DNA of 64,000 nt from Flavobacterium sp. HJ-32-4 (GTDB taxonomy: Bacteria; Bacteroidota; Bacteroidia; Flavobacteriales; Flavobacteriaceae). The first letter of the stretch is position 1. Every line of letters starts with the position of its first letter. Location: the NCBI RefSeq assembly GCF_022532105.1, contig NZ_CP092832.1, forward strand, positions 3,191,001 through 3,255,000, given 5' to 3'. Positions 51,063-60,018 of this stretch are shown here, one piece after another. The notes under the pieces were generated by a model, which did not search any database, had not been told where the DNA came from, and saw only the letters and a program-made list of their open reading frames with translations. The translations under genes and the position numbers were made by a program.

Positions 51063-52076
51063 ATGGAAATCCGCCACGACGTCTCCTTAAAAAACTACAA
51101 CACCTTTGGCATTGATGCGAAAGCCCGCCGGTTCGTATCCGTGACCACCGAAGCGGAATTGATCGACGTCCTCAAATCCCATCCAGACGCACCCAAATTT
51201 ATCATTGGGGGCGGCAGCAACATGTTACTTACCCGCGATCTCGACGAACTGGTCATCCATATCGCGATGAAAGGAAAAGACATCGTGCGGGAAGACGACG
51301 ATACGGTCGACGTGCGCTGCATGGGCGGCGAAGCCTGGCATGACTTCGTGATGTGGGCCATCTCCCACGACTTCGGAGGCATCGAGAACATGTCGTTGAT
51401 TCCCGGAAATGTCGGCACCTCGCCCGTACAGAACATTGGCGCATACGGCGTAGAGATCAAAGACACCTTCGTTTCCTGTGACGCTGTGGCCATCGCCACC
51501 GGCGAACGCCGCCACTTTTCACTCGAAGAATGCCGGTTTGGCTATCGCGAAAGCATCTTTAAAAATGAGGTAAAAGGACAGTATATCATCACTGCGGTCA
51601 CCTTTCGCCTCACCAAACGGAACCACGTCATCCGCACCGATTATGGCGACATCCAGGCCGAACTCGCGCGCAATGGCGTCACCACACCTACCATCCGCGA
51701 CGTGAGCAATGCCGTCATCACCATCCGCCAAAGCAAACTGCCCGATCCGAAAGAACTGGGTAATAGCGGCAGCTTTTTCAAGAATCCGGTCATCCCGATG
51801 GCGCAATTTGAAGCGCTGAAGGAGCGTTTCCCGGATATCCGTCACTTCCCTGTATCCGATACCGAAGTGAAAGTGCCGGCCGGATGGCTGATCGAACAGG
51901 CCGGAATGAAGGGGTTCCGCGATGGGGACGCCGGCGTACACAAAAACCAGGCGTTGGTGCTGGTGAACTACGGAACGGCCTCCGGCCAAGACATCATCGC
52001 CCTTTCCAAAAAAGTGCAACAGGCCGTGACCGACAAATTCGGTATTGCCATTGAAGCGGAAGTAAACCTCGTATAA
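51063..52076 (+). CDS. murB: UDP-N-acetylenolpyruvoylglucosamine reductase MurB
   Basis: 337 residues from ATG 51063. FAD-binding motifs KFIIGGGSNMLLTRDLDELV and SLIPGNVGTSPVQNIGAYGV; catalytic Ser in NSGSFFKNPV; C-terminal GDAGVHKNQALVLVN. It has the extra loop of type I MurB (EIKDTFVSCDAVAIATGERR), as in E. coli. It reduces the enolpyruvyl group to give UDP-MurNAc. paiB-like and alkD-like genes follow with one-base overlaps. Confidence 0.96.
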   Translation: MEIRHDVSLKNYNTFGIDAKARRFVSVTTEAELIDVLKSHPDAPKFIIGGGSNMLLTRDLDELVIHIAMKGKDIVREDDDTVDVRCMGGEAWHDFVMWAISHDFGGIENMSLIPGNVGTSPVQNIGAYGVEIKDTFVSCDAVAIATGERRHFSLEECRFGYRESIFKNEVKGQYIITAVTFRLTKRNHVIRTDYGDIQAELARNGVTTPTIRDVSNAVITIRQSKLPDPKELGNSGSFFKNPVIPMAQFEALKERFPDIRHFPVSDTEVKVPAGWLIEQAGMKGFRDGDAGVHKNQALVLVNYGTASGQDIIALSKKVQQAVTDKFGIAIEAEVNLV

Positions 52077-52696
52077 TGTACATCCCCGATCACTATAAAA
52101 ACGAAGACGAGGCCGACATCCGGCGCTTCCTGGCCGAAAACGGCTTCGGCATTCTCGTAGGGACGGTCAACGGAGAACCGTGGGCCACGCACATCCCGAT
52201 GGTGATCGAAACCGATGCGGACGGACGGACCTTCCTGCACGGACATCTATCCAAAGAAAATCCGCATTGGCAGACGTTTTCGGGCGATACTGAAACACTC
52301 GCGATCTTTATGGGGCCACATGCCTACGTATCGTCCTCCTGGTACGACCATGAAAACGTTCCCACCTGGAATTACGTTGCGGTGCACGTCTATGGTCGGA
52401 TCCGGATTTTGTCGGAAGAAGAAACCCTCGCCTCCCTGACGCGACTGGTCGACAAATACGAGAAAGGAAACGAACACCCCGTTCGCGTATCTGAATTGTC
52501 GGAGAAAACCCTTCGGCAGGCGCGGGGCATTGTAGGATTTCAACTCGACATCACGCGTATCGAAGCCAAACGGAAGATGTCGCAAAACCGCGATGCCGCC
52601 AATTATGAAGCGGTCATCCAACACCTCGACGCGTCGGGCGACCCGCAGCAACAGGCCGTAGCCGCGGAGATGAAACGCAAAACACCCTTCGAGTAA
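52076..52696 (+). CDS. PaiB-type FMN-binding protein
   Basis: 206 residues. PaiB family of FMN-binding split-barrel proteins: MYIPDHYKNEDEADIRRFLA, GTVNGEPWATHIPMVIETDA, HLSKENPHWQ, PHAYVSSSWYDHENVPTWNY and VHVYGRIRIL, with IVGFQLDITRIEAKRKMSQN at the end. In Bacillus, PaiB is a negative regulator of sporulation and degradative enzyme genes; in other phyla the function may differ (perhaps an FMN-dependent enzyme). Overlaps murB by one base. Confidence 0.92.
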   Translation: MYIPDHYKNEDEADIRRFLAENGFGILVGTVNGEPWATHIPMVIETDADGRTFLHGHLSKENPHWQTFSGDTETLAIFMGPHAYVSSSWYDHENVPTWNYVAVHVYGRIRILSEEETLASLTRLVDKYEKGNEHPVRVSELSEKTLRQARGIVGFQLDITRIEAKRKMSQNRDAANYEAVIQHLDASGDPQQQAVAAEMKRKTPFE

Positions 52697-53400
52697 TGGA
52701 CCTCATCGCAACCGTCCGACAGGAACTGCAGTCCATGTCCGATCCGGTGTGGCAGGAGAAAACGCGCCGTTTTTTTAAGGAATCGGTCGATCCGTATGGC
52801 GTTCCGACCGGCGACGTCCGAAAATTGGGGAAGTACTTCTATCCTTTCCTCGCACCATTGCAAAAGGAAGCAGTGTTTACGCTTTGCGAGCAATTATTCG
52901 CGTCAGGAAAGCAGGAAGAATGCCTCATTGCCTGTGACTGGTCGTTACGTCCGAAAAAACACTACACCGCCGACGATTTCGCCCGGTTCAGCCGCTGGGT
53001 CGACCAGTATGTGACCAACTGGGCCATCTGCGATACGTTCTGTAACCATACCGTTGGAACCCTTGTGACGAAATATCCGGAACTGTTACCCGAACTTGAA
53101 AAATGGACTACGGACTCTAACCGCTGGAAACGACGGGCGGCCGCGGTCTCGCTGATCGTCCCGGCTAAAAAAGGGCTTTTCCTCGACACCGTCTTCCGAA
53201 TCGCCACCGCCCTGTTGGAAGATACCGACGACCTGGTGCAGAAAGGATACGGCTGGATGCTGAAGGAAGCGTCGATACCCCACCAGGAGGCCGTCTTTGA
53301 CTTCGTACTAGACCACAAAACCGTGATGCCGCGTACCGCCCTCCGGTATGCCATTGAAAAAATGCCGGAACAGCACCGGCGCGAGGCGATGGCGAAGTAA
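52696..53400 (+). CDS. AlkD-type DNA alkylation repair protein
   Basis: 234 residues; all-helical HEAT-like repeats (ALK fold): FKESVDPYGVPTGDVRKLGK, ECLIACDWSLRPKKHY, WVDQYVTNWAICDTFCNHTV, WTTDSNRWKRRAAAVSLIV, LVQKGYGWMLKEASIPHQEA. AlkD removes 3- and 7-alkylated purines without base flipping. The Asp in WAICDTF and the Trp in SNRWKRR are at positions used by AlkD. It overlaps the previous stop by one base. Confidence 0.9.
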   Translation: MDLIATVRQELQSMSDPVWQEKTRRFFKESVDPYGVPTGDVRKLGKYFYPFLAPLQKEAVFTLCEQLFASGKQEECLIACDWSLRPKKHYTADDFARFSRWVDQYVTNWAICDTFCNHTVGTLVTKYPELLPELEKWTTDSNRWKRRAAAVSLIVPAKKGLFLDTVFRIATALLEDTDDLVQKGYGWMLKEASIPHQEAVFDFVLDHKTVMPRTALRYAIEKMPEQHRREAMAK

Positions 53401-53419
53401 GCCGCCACTACCGTCTCGG

Positions 53420-55939
53420 TTAGTCGTCGCGCTCTTCTGTATTTTCGTCCGGTTCTTCCGTTTTCTCTTCTTCCTGTTTTTTGTTCCGGAAAGGTCGCAA
53501 GGTAATACCCAAGTACACCGCGCGTGACTGCCGGGCGAAACGACTCGTCACGATGAAGTTGGGTGCCGTCATATCGTAGTAACGGCGTTGGGTGTGGAAG
53601 ATATCCGTACACCGCAGGGAAACGCTCAGTTTCTTGTTGTATAAATCCTGTTTGAAGGACGCATCCACATAATACTGTCCGAAATTCTTGACCAAAGGCG
53701 AAAAAGTCGGCGACTGATAATTGCCGGAAATCTGCAGCATCGACTTCTTCCACGGTGTAAAATTGTGGTTCATCTTGCCGTTCAGGCTGAAATTGTCGGT
53801 CGAATAAGGTGTGCCTACGTTTGACGCGTCAATCCGTTCATTGTAGTAGTTGAGGCTTGAGTTGATCTTCCACCATTTATACAGTTGAAAATAGGCGTTC
53901 ACCTCAACTCCGGCGTTCTTGGTGCTGTTGATATTCTGGAAGTTGGTTTCCGTGACCCCGTCTGAACGTAATAAGACAATGCGTTCGATACTGCCGACGG
54001 CGTAGCGATAATACAGACTGAAGCTGACGGAACTCTCTTTCCAAGACTTCGTATACGTCACATCGAACGAATTGGTGTACTCCGGAAGGAGGTTCGGATT
54101 GCCTTTGTTCAGGAAGAACGGATCGTTGAACTGCTGTAAGGGGTTGATTTCCCGAAAAACCGGACGGTCGATCCGACGGCTGAAACGAGCCGTGACCTTG
54201 TGGTTGTTTTTGAATTCCTGCAACAGGTGGAGGCTTGGGAATGCATCCGTATAGTCGAAACTATTCCGGAGGCCGTTGCTGACATCGAAGGAGACGTTGG
54301 TATTCTCAACGCGAAGTCCTACTTTATAACTGAAATTCCGAAACTTGTTCCGATAGGTCACATAACCGGCGTTAATCCCGATGTCATACCGGAAATCGTT
54401 CGAAATCTGCGGATCGGTGATGTAGATATCAAGCGGTTGGTAATAATTGTCCAAACGATACCCGGCCTCATTGCGTTTGATACGGAACTTCATCCCCATT
54501 TCCATCTTCGCCTTTCCCGGAAGCGGCTGGTCGTAGTCAACCTGGGCGACGAAATTCTGCTCGCGGTTCTCCTCTTTGGTGCGTGCGATATCTGGTAAGG
54601 TCGGGGCCGGGGTTCCGTCGGTATTATAATAGGTCTGTACGATATCGCCATCGGTACGTTCAGTACCGCGGGCGTAGAACAAATCGGCTGAAAGCTGCTG
54701 TTGCGGCCGCTGGAACTTCTTCGTATAATTCAGCGTAACATTGTTGGAGGCGTCGCTGTCGGTCTCCTTGATGTTTCGGTTATAGAGATCGGTCAGGGTA
54801 AAGGCCCCGTCGTATTGCCGATACAGGAAGTCATTGTCGTCTTTATCGGCCACTTGCGAATGCAGGAACGAAAAGCCGAGCGTATTCTTTTTGTTAAACG
54901 CATACTCGCCCCTAAAGCGGCTGTTCTGCGTCACGGTCTGGCTTAAAAAGTCGCGGTCCTGGTTCACGTAGCGGGTCGAACCGCCCTGATTGGTCTCGCG
55001 GTCTTTTGATTCCCAACTGCGCATGTGCGATTGTTTCACGTCGTATGAGGCAAACAAACTCAGTTTCTTGTAATTGAAACTGACGTTCGACGAGGCATTG
55101 TACCGGTCATAGCTGCCGCCGCTGACCATGATCATGGCGTTGACGCCCGGCCTGTTCTGGCTTTTCAGGATGATATTGATGATGCCGCTGCTACCATCGG
55201 AATCGTATTTGGCCGACGGATCGTTCATCACTTCTATACTTTCGATCATACTGGCCGGAATGTAATCCAACACCTGAGAGCGGCTGATTCCCAGAATACC
55301 GCACGGTTTTCCATTGATATACATTTTCACTTTGCCGCCACGCAGCGTGACCGAACCGTTGGCGTTGACAAAAACAGAAGGGATGTTTTGAAGGATATCA
55401 CCCGCCGTGCCATTGGCCCCCACCGCGTCTGTGTCGATGCGGTATACGCGTTTGTCGACGTCGATGCGCATCCGATAATTGCCTTCGATACGCACCTCGT
55501 CCAAATCGATGGACGCTTCCTTCATCTTGATGACACCCAGGTCAACCGAACCTCCTTTCGCATTAGCCACAAGAGGAATAACCCGGCGTTCGAGTCCGAT
55601 CAGGCTGACCGTCAAAAAACAAGGCTCGGTCAAATTGGCCTTCAGCCGGAAGGTGCCGTCCTCTTTCGTCATCCCGCTGCCAACAGAAACGGAATCTTTT
55701 ACCGTCGCGATTTTGACAATGGCACTGGCGATCGGGTTGGCGCCCGTGTCGTCTACTACCTTACCTTGCAGCGTGGTTTCGGACGCGCGGGAAGGCGTTG
55801 TTTCCTGCGCCCAACTACCGGCAAATGTAAAGAAGAAAGCCAACAAAAGAAACGAATGCAAACCCGTTGGACAAGAGCGTTTTGCCAAGTATTCAATAAG
55901 ACGAAGTACCACGTATTTTTTTTTGCCGAATTTAAACAA
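53420..55939 (-). CDS. TonB-dependent outer-membrane receptor, OMP_b-brl_3 type
   Basis: About 800-839 residues; there is no ATG, and the start may be TTG 55939, GTG 55912 or TTG 55861 (the last just before the signal sequence LHSFLLLAFFFTFAGSWAQ). A CarboxypepD-regulatory-like domain (LQGKVVDDTGANPIASAIVK), a plug (VRIEGNYRMRID, then VGANGTAGDILQNIPSVFVN and RGGKVKMYINGKPCG) and an outer-membrane beta-barrel domain (NFSYKVGLRVENTNVSFDVS, RRIDRPVFREINPLQQF). No SusD follows. The last about 25 residues are a Glu/Asp-rich tail, unusual because barrels normally end in an aromatic residue. Substrate unknown. Confidence 0.85.
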   Translation of the reverse strand: MFKFGKKKYVVLRLIEYLAKRSCPTGLHSFLLLAFFFTFAGSWAQETTPSRASETTLQGKVVDDTGANPIASAIVKIATVKDSVSVGSGMTKEDGTFRLKANLTEPCFLTVSLIGLERRVIPLVANAKGGSVDLGVIKMKEASIDLDEVRIEGNYRMRIDVDKRVYRIDTDAVGANGTAGDILQNIPSVFVNANGSVTLRGGKVKMYINGKPCGILGISRSQVLDYIPASMIESIEVMNDPSAKYDSDGSSGIINIILKSQNRPGVNAMIMVSGGSYDRYNASSNVSFNYKKLSLFASYDVKQSHMRSWESKDRETNQGGSTRYVNQDRDFLSQTVTQNSRFRGEYAFNKKNTLGFSFLHSQVADKDDNDFLYRQYDGAFTLTDLYNRNIKETDSDASNNVTLNYTKKFQRPQQQLSADLFYARGTERTDGDIVQTYYNTDGTPAPTLPDIARTKEENREQNFVAQVDYDQPLPGKAKMEMGMKFRIKRNEAGYRLDNYYQPLDIYITDPQISNDFRYDIGINAGYVTYRNKFRNFSYKVGLRVENTNVSFDVSNGLRNSFDYTDAFPSLHLLQEFKNNHKVTARFSRRIDRPVFREINPLQQFNDPFFLNKGNPNLLPEYTNSFDVTYTKSWKESSVSFSLYYRYAVGSIERIVLLRSDGVTETNFQNINSTKNAGVEVNAYFQLYKWWKINSSLNYYNERIDASNVGTPYSTDNFSLNGKMNHNFTPWKKSMLQISGNYQSPTFSPLVKNFGQYYVDASFKQDLYNKKLSVSLRCTDIFHTQRRYYDMTAPNFIVTSRFARQSRAVYLGITLRPFRNKKQEEEKTEEPDENTEERDD

Positions 55940-56052
55940 AATTGTAATATTGTCACGGAATTATGAATTTTAATAAATAAATATCTCGATTAACATAATT
56001 TTATTGAGATATAGTTCAGTTTGCGATTGTCAATTACGGAATTAACAAGAAT
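55940..56052. promoter_or_regulatory. A+T-rich divergent promoter region with inverted repeat
   Basis: Separates the TonB receptor gene (minus) and the SBBP gene (plus). It contains a perfect 7-bp inverted repeat ATATCTC (55981-55987) / GAGATAT (56006-56012) with an 18-nt spacer that may be an operator. No exact TAnnTTTG box was recognised for the plus strand. Confidence 0.35.
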
Positions 56053-58950
56053 ATGAAGATATCCCTCCTTTTCGGCATGTGCCTGTTTTGTTCGCTTTCG
56101 CTGTCGGCCCAGGTATGGGTGAACCGCTACAACGGACAAGGTGACTACAGCGACCGTTTTACCGCCGTGATGACCGACGCATCCGGAAATGTATACTTGG
56201 CAGGTTCGGCCATCATGCCGGGCAACAACCAGGACATCGTCCTGATGAAAACCGATCCGAGCGGAAACGTGGTTTGGAAGAACATTTACGACGGACCTTC
56301 CTCCGGCGCCGACGCGGCCCTGGCAATGACCATGGACACGTCTGGCAATATCTATGTCACCGGATACGGAAAATTCTCGGCATCTGCTACCGATATCGTT
56401 ACCATCAAATACGACAGTGCCGGAACGCTTCTTTGGACGGCCAACTACGGATACATAACCGACCAGTACGAACAGGGCAACAGCATTACGGTCGATACAA
56501 ACGGCAATGTCTATGTGGCAGGCCAGAGCGACCCGGATGCCACCACGAATGCCAGTGATGACTATGTGGTGCTGAAATACAATGCGTCAGGCGTCCAACA
56601 ATGGGTGCAACGCACAAACGGCACGGGCAACGGCGTCGACCGTCCGTCAAAAATTGCGCTGGATGCGTCAGGAAACCCGGTTGTGACGGGTCGTTCCGAC
56701 AACCTCGTCAACTACGACTACCTCACCGTAAAATACAATGCGTCGACGGGTAGCCCGATTTGGTCGGTGCGTTTCGACCGAACCCACAACGACTGGGCAA
56801 CCGACCTCATCATCAATCCGACCAACGGAAACATCTATGTCACGGGACGCAGCAAGAATACCGATTTCGACTACGCTACCGTGTGCTATAATTCGTCAGG
56901 GGTACAGCAATGGGCCACCATCTATGACAACGGCATTGGTGACAACCGGGCGACGAATATCGGCATGGACAGCAGCGGAAATGTCTACGTTACCGGGCAA
57001 AGTGACGTCGGTACCGCCAGTGTAAACTACGATATCGTGACCCTGAAATACAACAGCAGCGGCGTGCAACAGTGGCTTAAGACGTATAGCGGAACGGCCC
57101 TCGATGACGATATTCCCACGGCCTTTTATGTCAGTCCGTCCGGTAATGTCATCATCGCGGGCATGACCGATACCGATGCGGCGGCCAATGTCAGCAATAA
57201 CTACGTCGTGCAGAAATACAATGGGTCCGGTGTCTTGCAATGGACGCAGACGTATACGAACAGTGCGTCGTCCAACGACATTCCCCGGGGCGTGGTAGAA
57301 GATGCCTCCGGTAATGTCATCGTAACCGGCGCCTCGGAAGTGATTCCGCAACGGAACGCCGTAACGGTGAAATACAATGCATCCGGCACCTTGCAATGGA
57401 CCAATATCGAAAACGAAACCGGCGACAACTCTGACAAGCCCAACGCCATGGCCATCGACGCAAACGGCAATATGTATGTCGCCGGTTATGTAGTCGAATA
57501 CGGGGCGGACCGAAATTTCGCCCTCCAAAAGATCACTGCCGCCGGGGCTACTGCCTGGGTTCGCACCCTGAACGGCACCGCAGTAGGAAGCTCCGATTCC
57601 GCTCTGGGCGTGGCCGTCGACAATGCAGGTAACATTTATGTGGCCGGATACACCCACAACAAAGGAACGTCAAGCGACATCACCGTTGCGAAATACGACA
57701 CGAACGGCAACCAGTTATGGGTCTCGTATTATGACTATGCCACCGAAACGGATCGCGCCCTGGGCATCGCCCTCGACGGATCCAATAACGTATACGTCAC
57801 CGGACGAAGTGACAGCAATTCCGGAAACGTCGTATCCAATGACGACATCGTAACCATCAAATACAACACCAACGGTACCCAGTTGTGGGCGGCGCGTTAC
57901 AATGGCAGCGGCAATACAACCGATACCGGACGGGCCATCCGCGTGACGACAGCAGGCAATGTATATGTGGCCGGACGGACGTCCAACGCGACCAATTTCG
58001 ATTACATCGTATTGAAATACAACACCAGCGGCGTCCAGCAATGGGTGAACTCCTACGCCGGCGCCGGAAACGATGAAATCTTTTTCATGGAACTCGACGG
58101 ATCCGAAAACGTCTACGTGACCGGCAACAGCCAAAACAGCAGCCTGACCAGCGTCGATATCGTCACCCAAAAAATCACTTCGGCAGGGGTATCGCAATGG
58201 ACGGCCCGATACGATGGCCCTGCCACAGGCACCGACCTGACCGATGCAATCAAAATCGACACCGCCGGAAACGTATGGGTAGCAGGCAGCACCGATACCG
58301 ACACCTCCGATGCGACGCTCAACAGCGACATTTGTCTGATCAAATACGACAGCAGCGGCAACCAAACATGGGCCTCTACCTATGGCAGCGGAACCGGAAC
58401 CGATGATCAGGCGGTCAGCCTGGCCCTCGACGGAAGCAACAATGCCTATTTGTGTGGAATGATAAACGGGCCGACCAACTACGATTATGCGACGTTTAAA
58501 TTCACGCCTACCGGAACTGCCAGTGCGCCATTGGTGTATAACGGACCCGGCGATGGAGCCGACATCCCGCAGACGATTCTGTTCCGGAATAATTTCCTTT
58601 ACGTAACCGGAAGCAGTACCGGAACCGGAACACAGTCCGATTTCGCCACACTTAAGTACGACCCGGCGACGCTGTCGGTCACTACCATCGCCCAGGGCGA
58701 CGAGCGCGTAAAGGTGTATCCGAACCCGGCTTCCGACCAATTGAACATCGACCTGTCGCAACTGGCAGAGCGCCTTACCGACAACACCTCCATCATCCTT
58801 TACGATACCTTCGGCCGAACGGTTTTGGAGACCCGCATAACAGGCGTGTCGACCCAACTCGACGTCAACTCCCTGGCTGCAGGATGCTACATACTGGCCG
58901 TGCGGTCGGGAAAAACACCTGTATACACGTCCAAAGTAGTGATTCGTTAG
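56053..58950 (+). CDS. Large SBBP-repeat beta-propeller protein with T9SS type A sorting domain
   Basis: 965 residues; signal peptide LLFGMCLFCSLSLSA. The chain is a run of about 15 SBBP units of 50-60 residues, each with a GNVYVTG-type core and a QW...Y segment, for example DTNGNVYVAGQSDPDATTNA, DSSGNVYVTGQS and DGSNNVYVTGRSDSNSGNVV. These fold as beta-propeller blades. The last about 80 residues are the T9SS type A sorting domain (VKVYPNPASDQLNIDLS, LYDTFGRTVLE, GCYILAVRSG). The protein is probably secreted to or anchored at the cell surface. The function could be adhesion or ligand binding. Confidence 0.88.
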   Translation: MKISLLFGMCLFCSLSLSAQVWVNRYNGQGDYSDRFTAVMTDASGNVYLAGSAIMPGNNQDIVLMKTDPSGNVVWKNIYDGPSSGADAALAMTMDTSGNIYVTGYGKFSASATDIVTIKYDSAGTLLWTANYGYITDQYEQGNSITVDTNGNVYVAGQSDPDATTNASDDYVVLKYNASGVQQWVQRTNGTGNGVDRPSKIALDASGNPVVTGRSDNLVNYDYLTVKYNASTGSPIWSVRFDRTHNDWATDLIINPTNGNIYVTGRSKNTDFDYATVCYNSSGVQQWATIYDNGIGDNRATNIGMDSSGNVYVTGQSDVGTASVNYDIVTLKYNSSGVQQWLKTYSGTALDDDIPTAFYVSPSGNVIIAGMTDTDAAANVSNNYVVQKYNGSGVLQWTQTYTNSASSNDIPRGVVEDASGNVIVTGASEVIPQRNAVTVKYNASGTLQWTNIENETGDNSDKPNAMAIDANGNMYVAGYVVEYGADRNFALQKITAAGATAWVRTLNGTAVGSSDSALGVAVDNAGNIYVAGYTHNKGTSSDITVAKYDTNGNQLWVSYYDYATETDRALGIALDGSNNVYVTGRSDSNSGNVVSNDDIVTIKYNTNGTQLWAARYNGSGNTTDTGRAIRVTTAGNVYVAGRTSNATNFDYIVLKYNTSGVQQWVNSYAGAGNDEIFFMELDGSENVYVTGNSQNSSLTSVDIVTQKITSAGVSQWTARYDGPATGTDLTDAIKIDTAGNVWVAGSTDTDTSDATLNSDICLIKYDSSGNQTWASTYGSGTGTDDQAVSLALDGSNNAYLCGMINGPTNYDYATFKFTPTGTASAPLVYNGPGDGADIPQTILFRNNFLYVTGSSTGTGTQSDFATLKYDPATLSVTTIAQGDERVKVYPNPASDQLNIDLSQLAERLTDNTSIILYDTFGRTVLETRITGVSTQLDVNSLAAGCYILAVRSGKTPVYTSKVVIR

Positions 58951-58980
58951 TTCTATCCCTTCATATAAACGCCCTACGCG

Positions 58981-60018
58981 ATGCTATCCAAAATCAAAAA
59001 AACCATTATCTGCCGAAATGTTCACGATTTTTCCATCGACAACCGACGTAACCTGTCGTATACGCCCAAAAAAGGGGATGTAGCGATTTTTGAGGTATTG
59101 GAAATCGGAAAACACCGGGCTATCCAGTCCGATTCGAAACGCATCATGACCATCATCGAAGGCGATCTGATCATGGCCGCTTTCGGAGAGCGCTATGCCA
59201 CCGAGCAATTCGAAGGCTATCTGCCTGAAACACCGACCGAAGTACTCGACATTCTGGGAGCAGGCGGTGCCATTGGTGTACTCAAATCCAAGCACGACCA
59301 TTTCAAACACATTCCCACCACCAGTGTCAGACTCGTCGGCTATGCTGTGGATGCATCCGGAGACATCATCAACACCATCTACCGCGACACTACCGAAATT
59401 CCCTTTACCGGCAAGGTACCGAACCAGGCGAAGGTCATTCTCTCGATAGGCTCTTCGATGGACAGCGGAAAAACGACCTCCGCGGCCTATCTGGCCCGTG
59501 GACTCAAAACCACCGGACGGAATGTCGCTTTTATCAAACTCACCGGCACGAGCTACACCAAAGACATGGACCTGGTATATGACTGTGGGGCCGACCGGAC
59601 GGTTGACTTCACCGAAGCCGGCTATCCCTCGACCTACATGTGCAGCAAAGAACAAATGCTGAACCTCTACCAAACCCTTTTACACGCGCTTGAACCGGCT
59701 GCACCCGACTATATCGTAATGGAAATCGCGGACGGTTTGTTGCAGCGGGAAACCGAGTTTTTGCTTCGGGAACCCCGGTTCATGCAAACCATTTCCAACG
59801 TCATTTTTTCCTGCGGCGACAGCCTGGGCATCTTCTTCGGAATCGAGTTCCTTTCAAAACTGTCTGTGACGCCGACAGCCCTCAGCGGTGTGTTCACCAT
59901 GAGTCCGCTTCTGGTCAAAGAAGTGCAGGACCGCACCGACATTCCGGTGGTGACTATCGACGAGTTGAAAATGGGAGGCGAAGCCATAGCGCATTTTACC
60001 CGGGAATATGCTCACTAA
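58981..60018 (+). CDS. P-loop NTPase with a DUF1611-like C-terminal domain
   Basis: 345 residues. Residues 1-145 are a beta-rich domain (YTPKKGDVAIFEVLEIGKHR, AAFGERYATEQFEGYLPETP, DILGAGGAIGVLKSKHDHFK) that I do not recognise. Residues about 150-340 hold a P-loop fold: Walker A GSSMDSGKTT (157-166) and later TVDFTEAGYPSTYMCSKEQM and YIVMEIADGLLQRETEFLL, which resemble the GKMTT, DFV.GAVE and EGQGSL points of DUF1611/DgcN or MobB-like proteins. So GTP/ATP binding is likely; the substrate is not known. It overlaps the ABC transporter gene by 11 nt and follows the SBBP gene by 30 nt. Confidence 0.65.
   Translation: MLSKIKKTIICRNVHDFSIDNRRNLSYTPKKGDVAIFEVLEIGKHRAIQSDSKRIMTIIEGDLIMAAFGERYATEQFEGYLPETPTEVLDILGAGGAIGVLKSKHDHFKHIPTTSVRLVGYAVDASGDIINTIYRDTTEIPFTGKVPNQAKVILSIGSSMDSGKTTSAAYLARGLKTTGRNVAFIKLTGTSYTKDMDLVYDCGADRTVDFTEAGYPSTYMCSKEQMLNLYQTLLHALEPAAPDYIVMEIADGLLQRETEFLLREPRFMQTISNVIFSCGDSLGIFFGIEFLSKLSVTPTALSGVFTMSPLLVKEVQDRTDIPVVTIDELKMGGEAIAHFTREYAH

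Noticed and set aside
57715..58857. 380-codon minus-strand ORF within the SBBP gene
   Set aside because: Long antisense ORFs are produced by the repetitive codons of the SBBP gene; the Gly/Val-rich product has no signal or domain.
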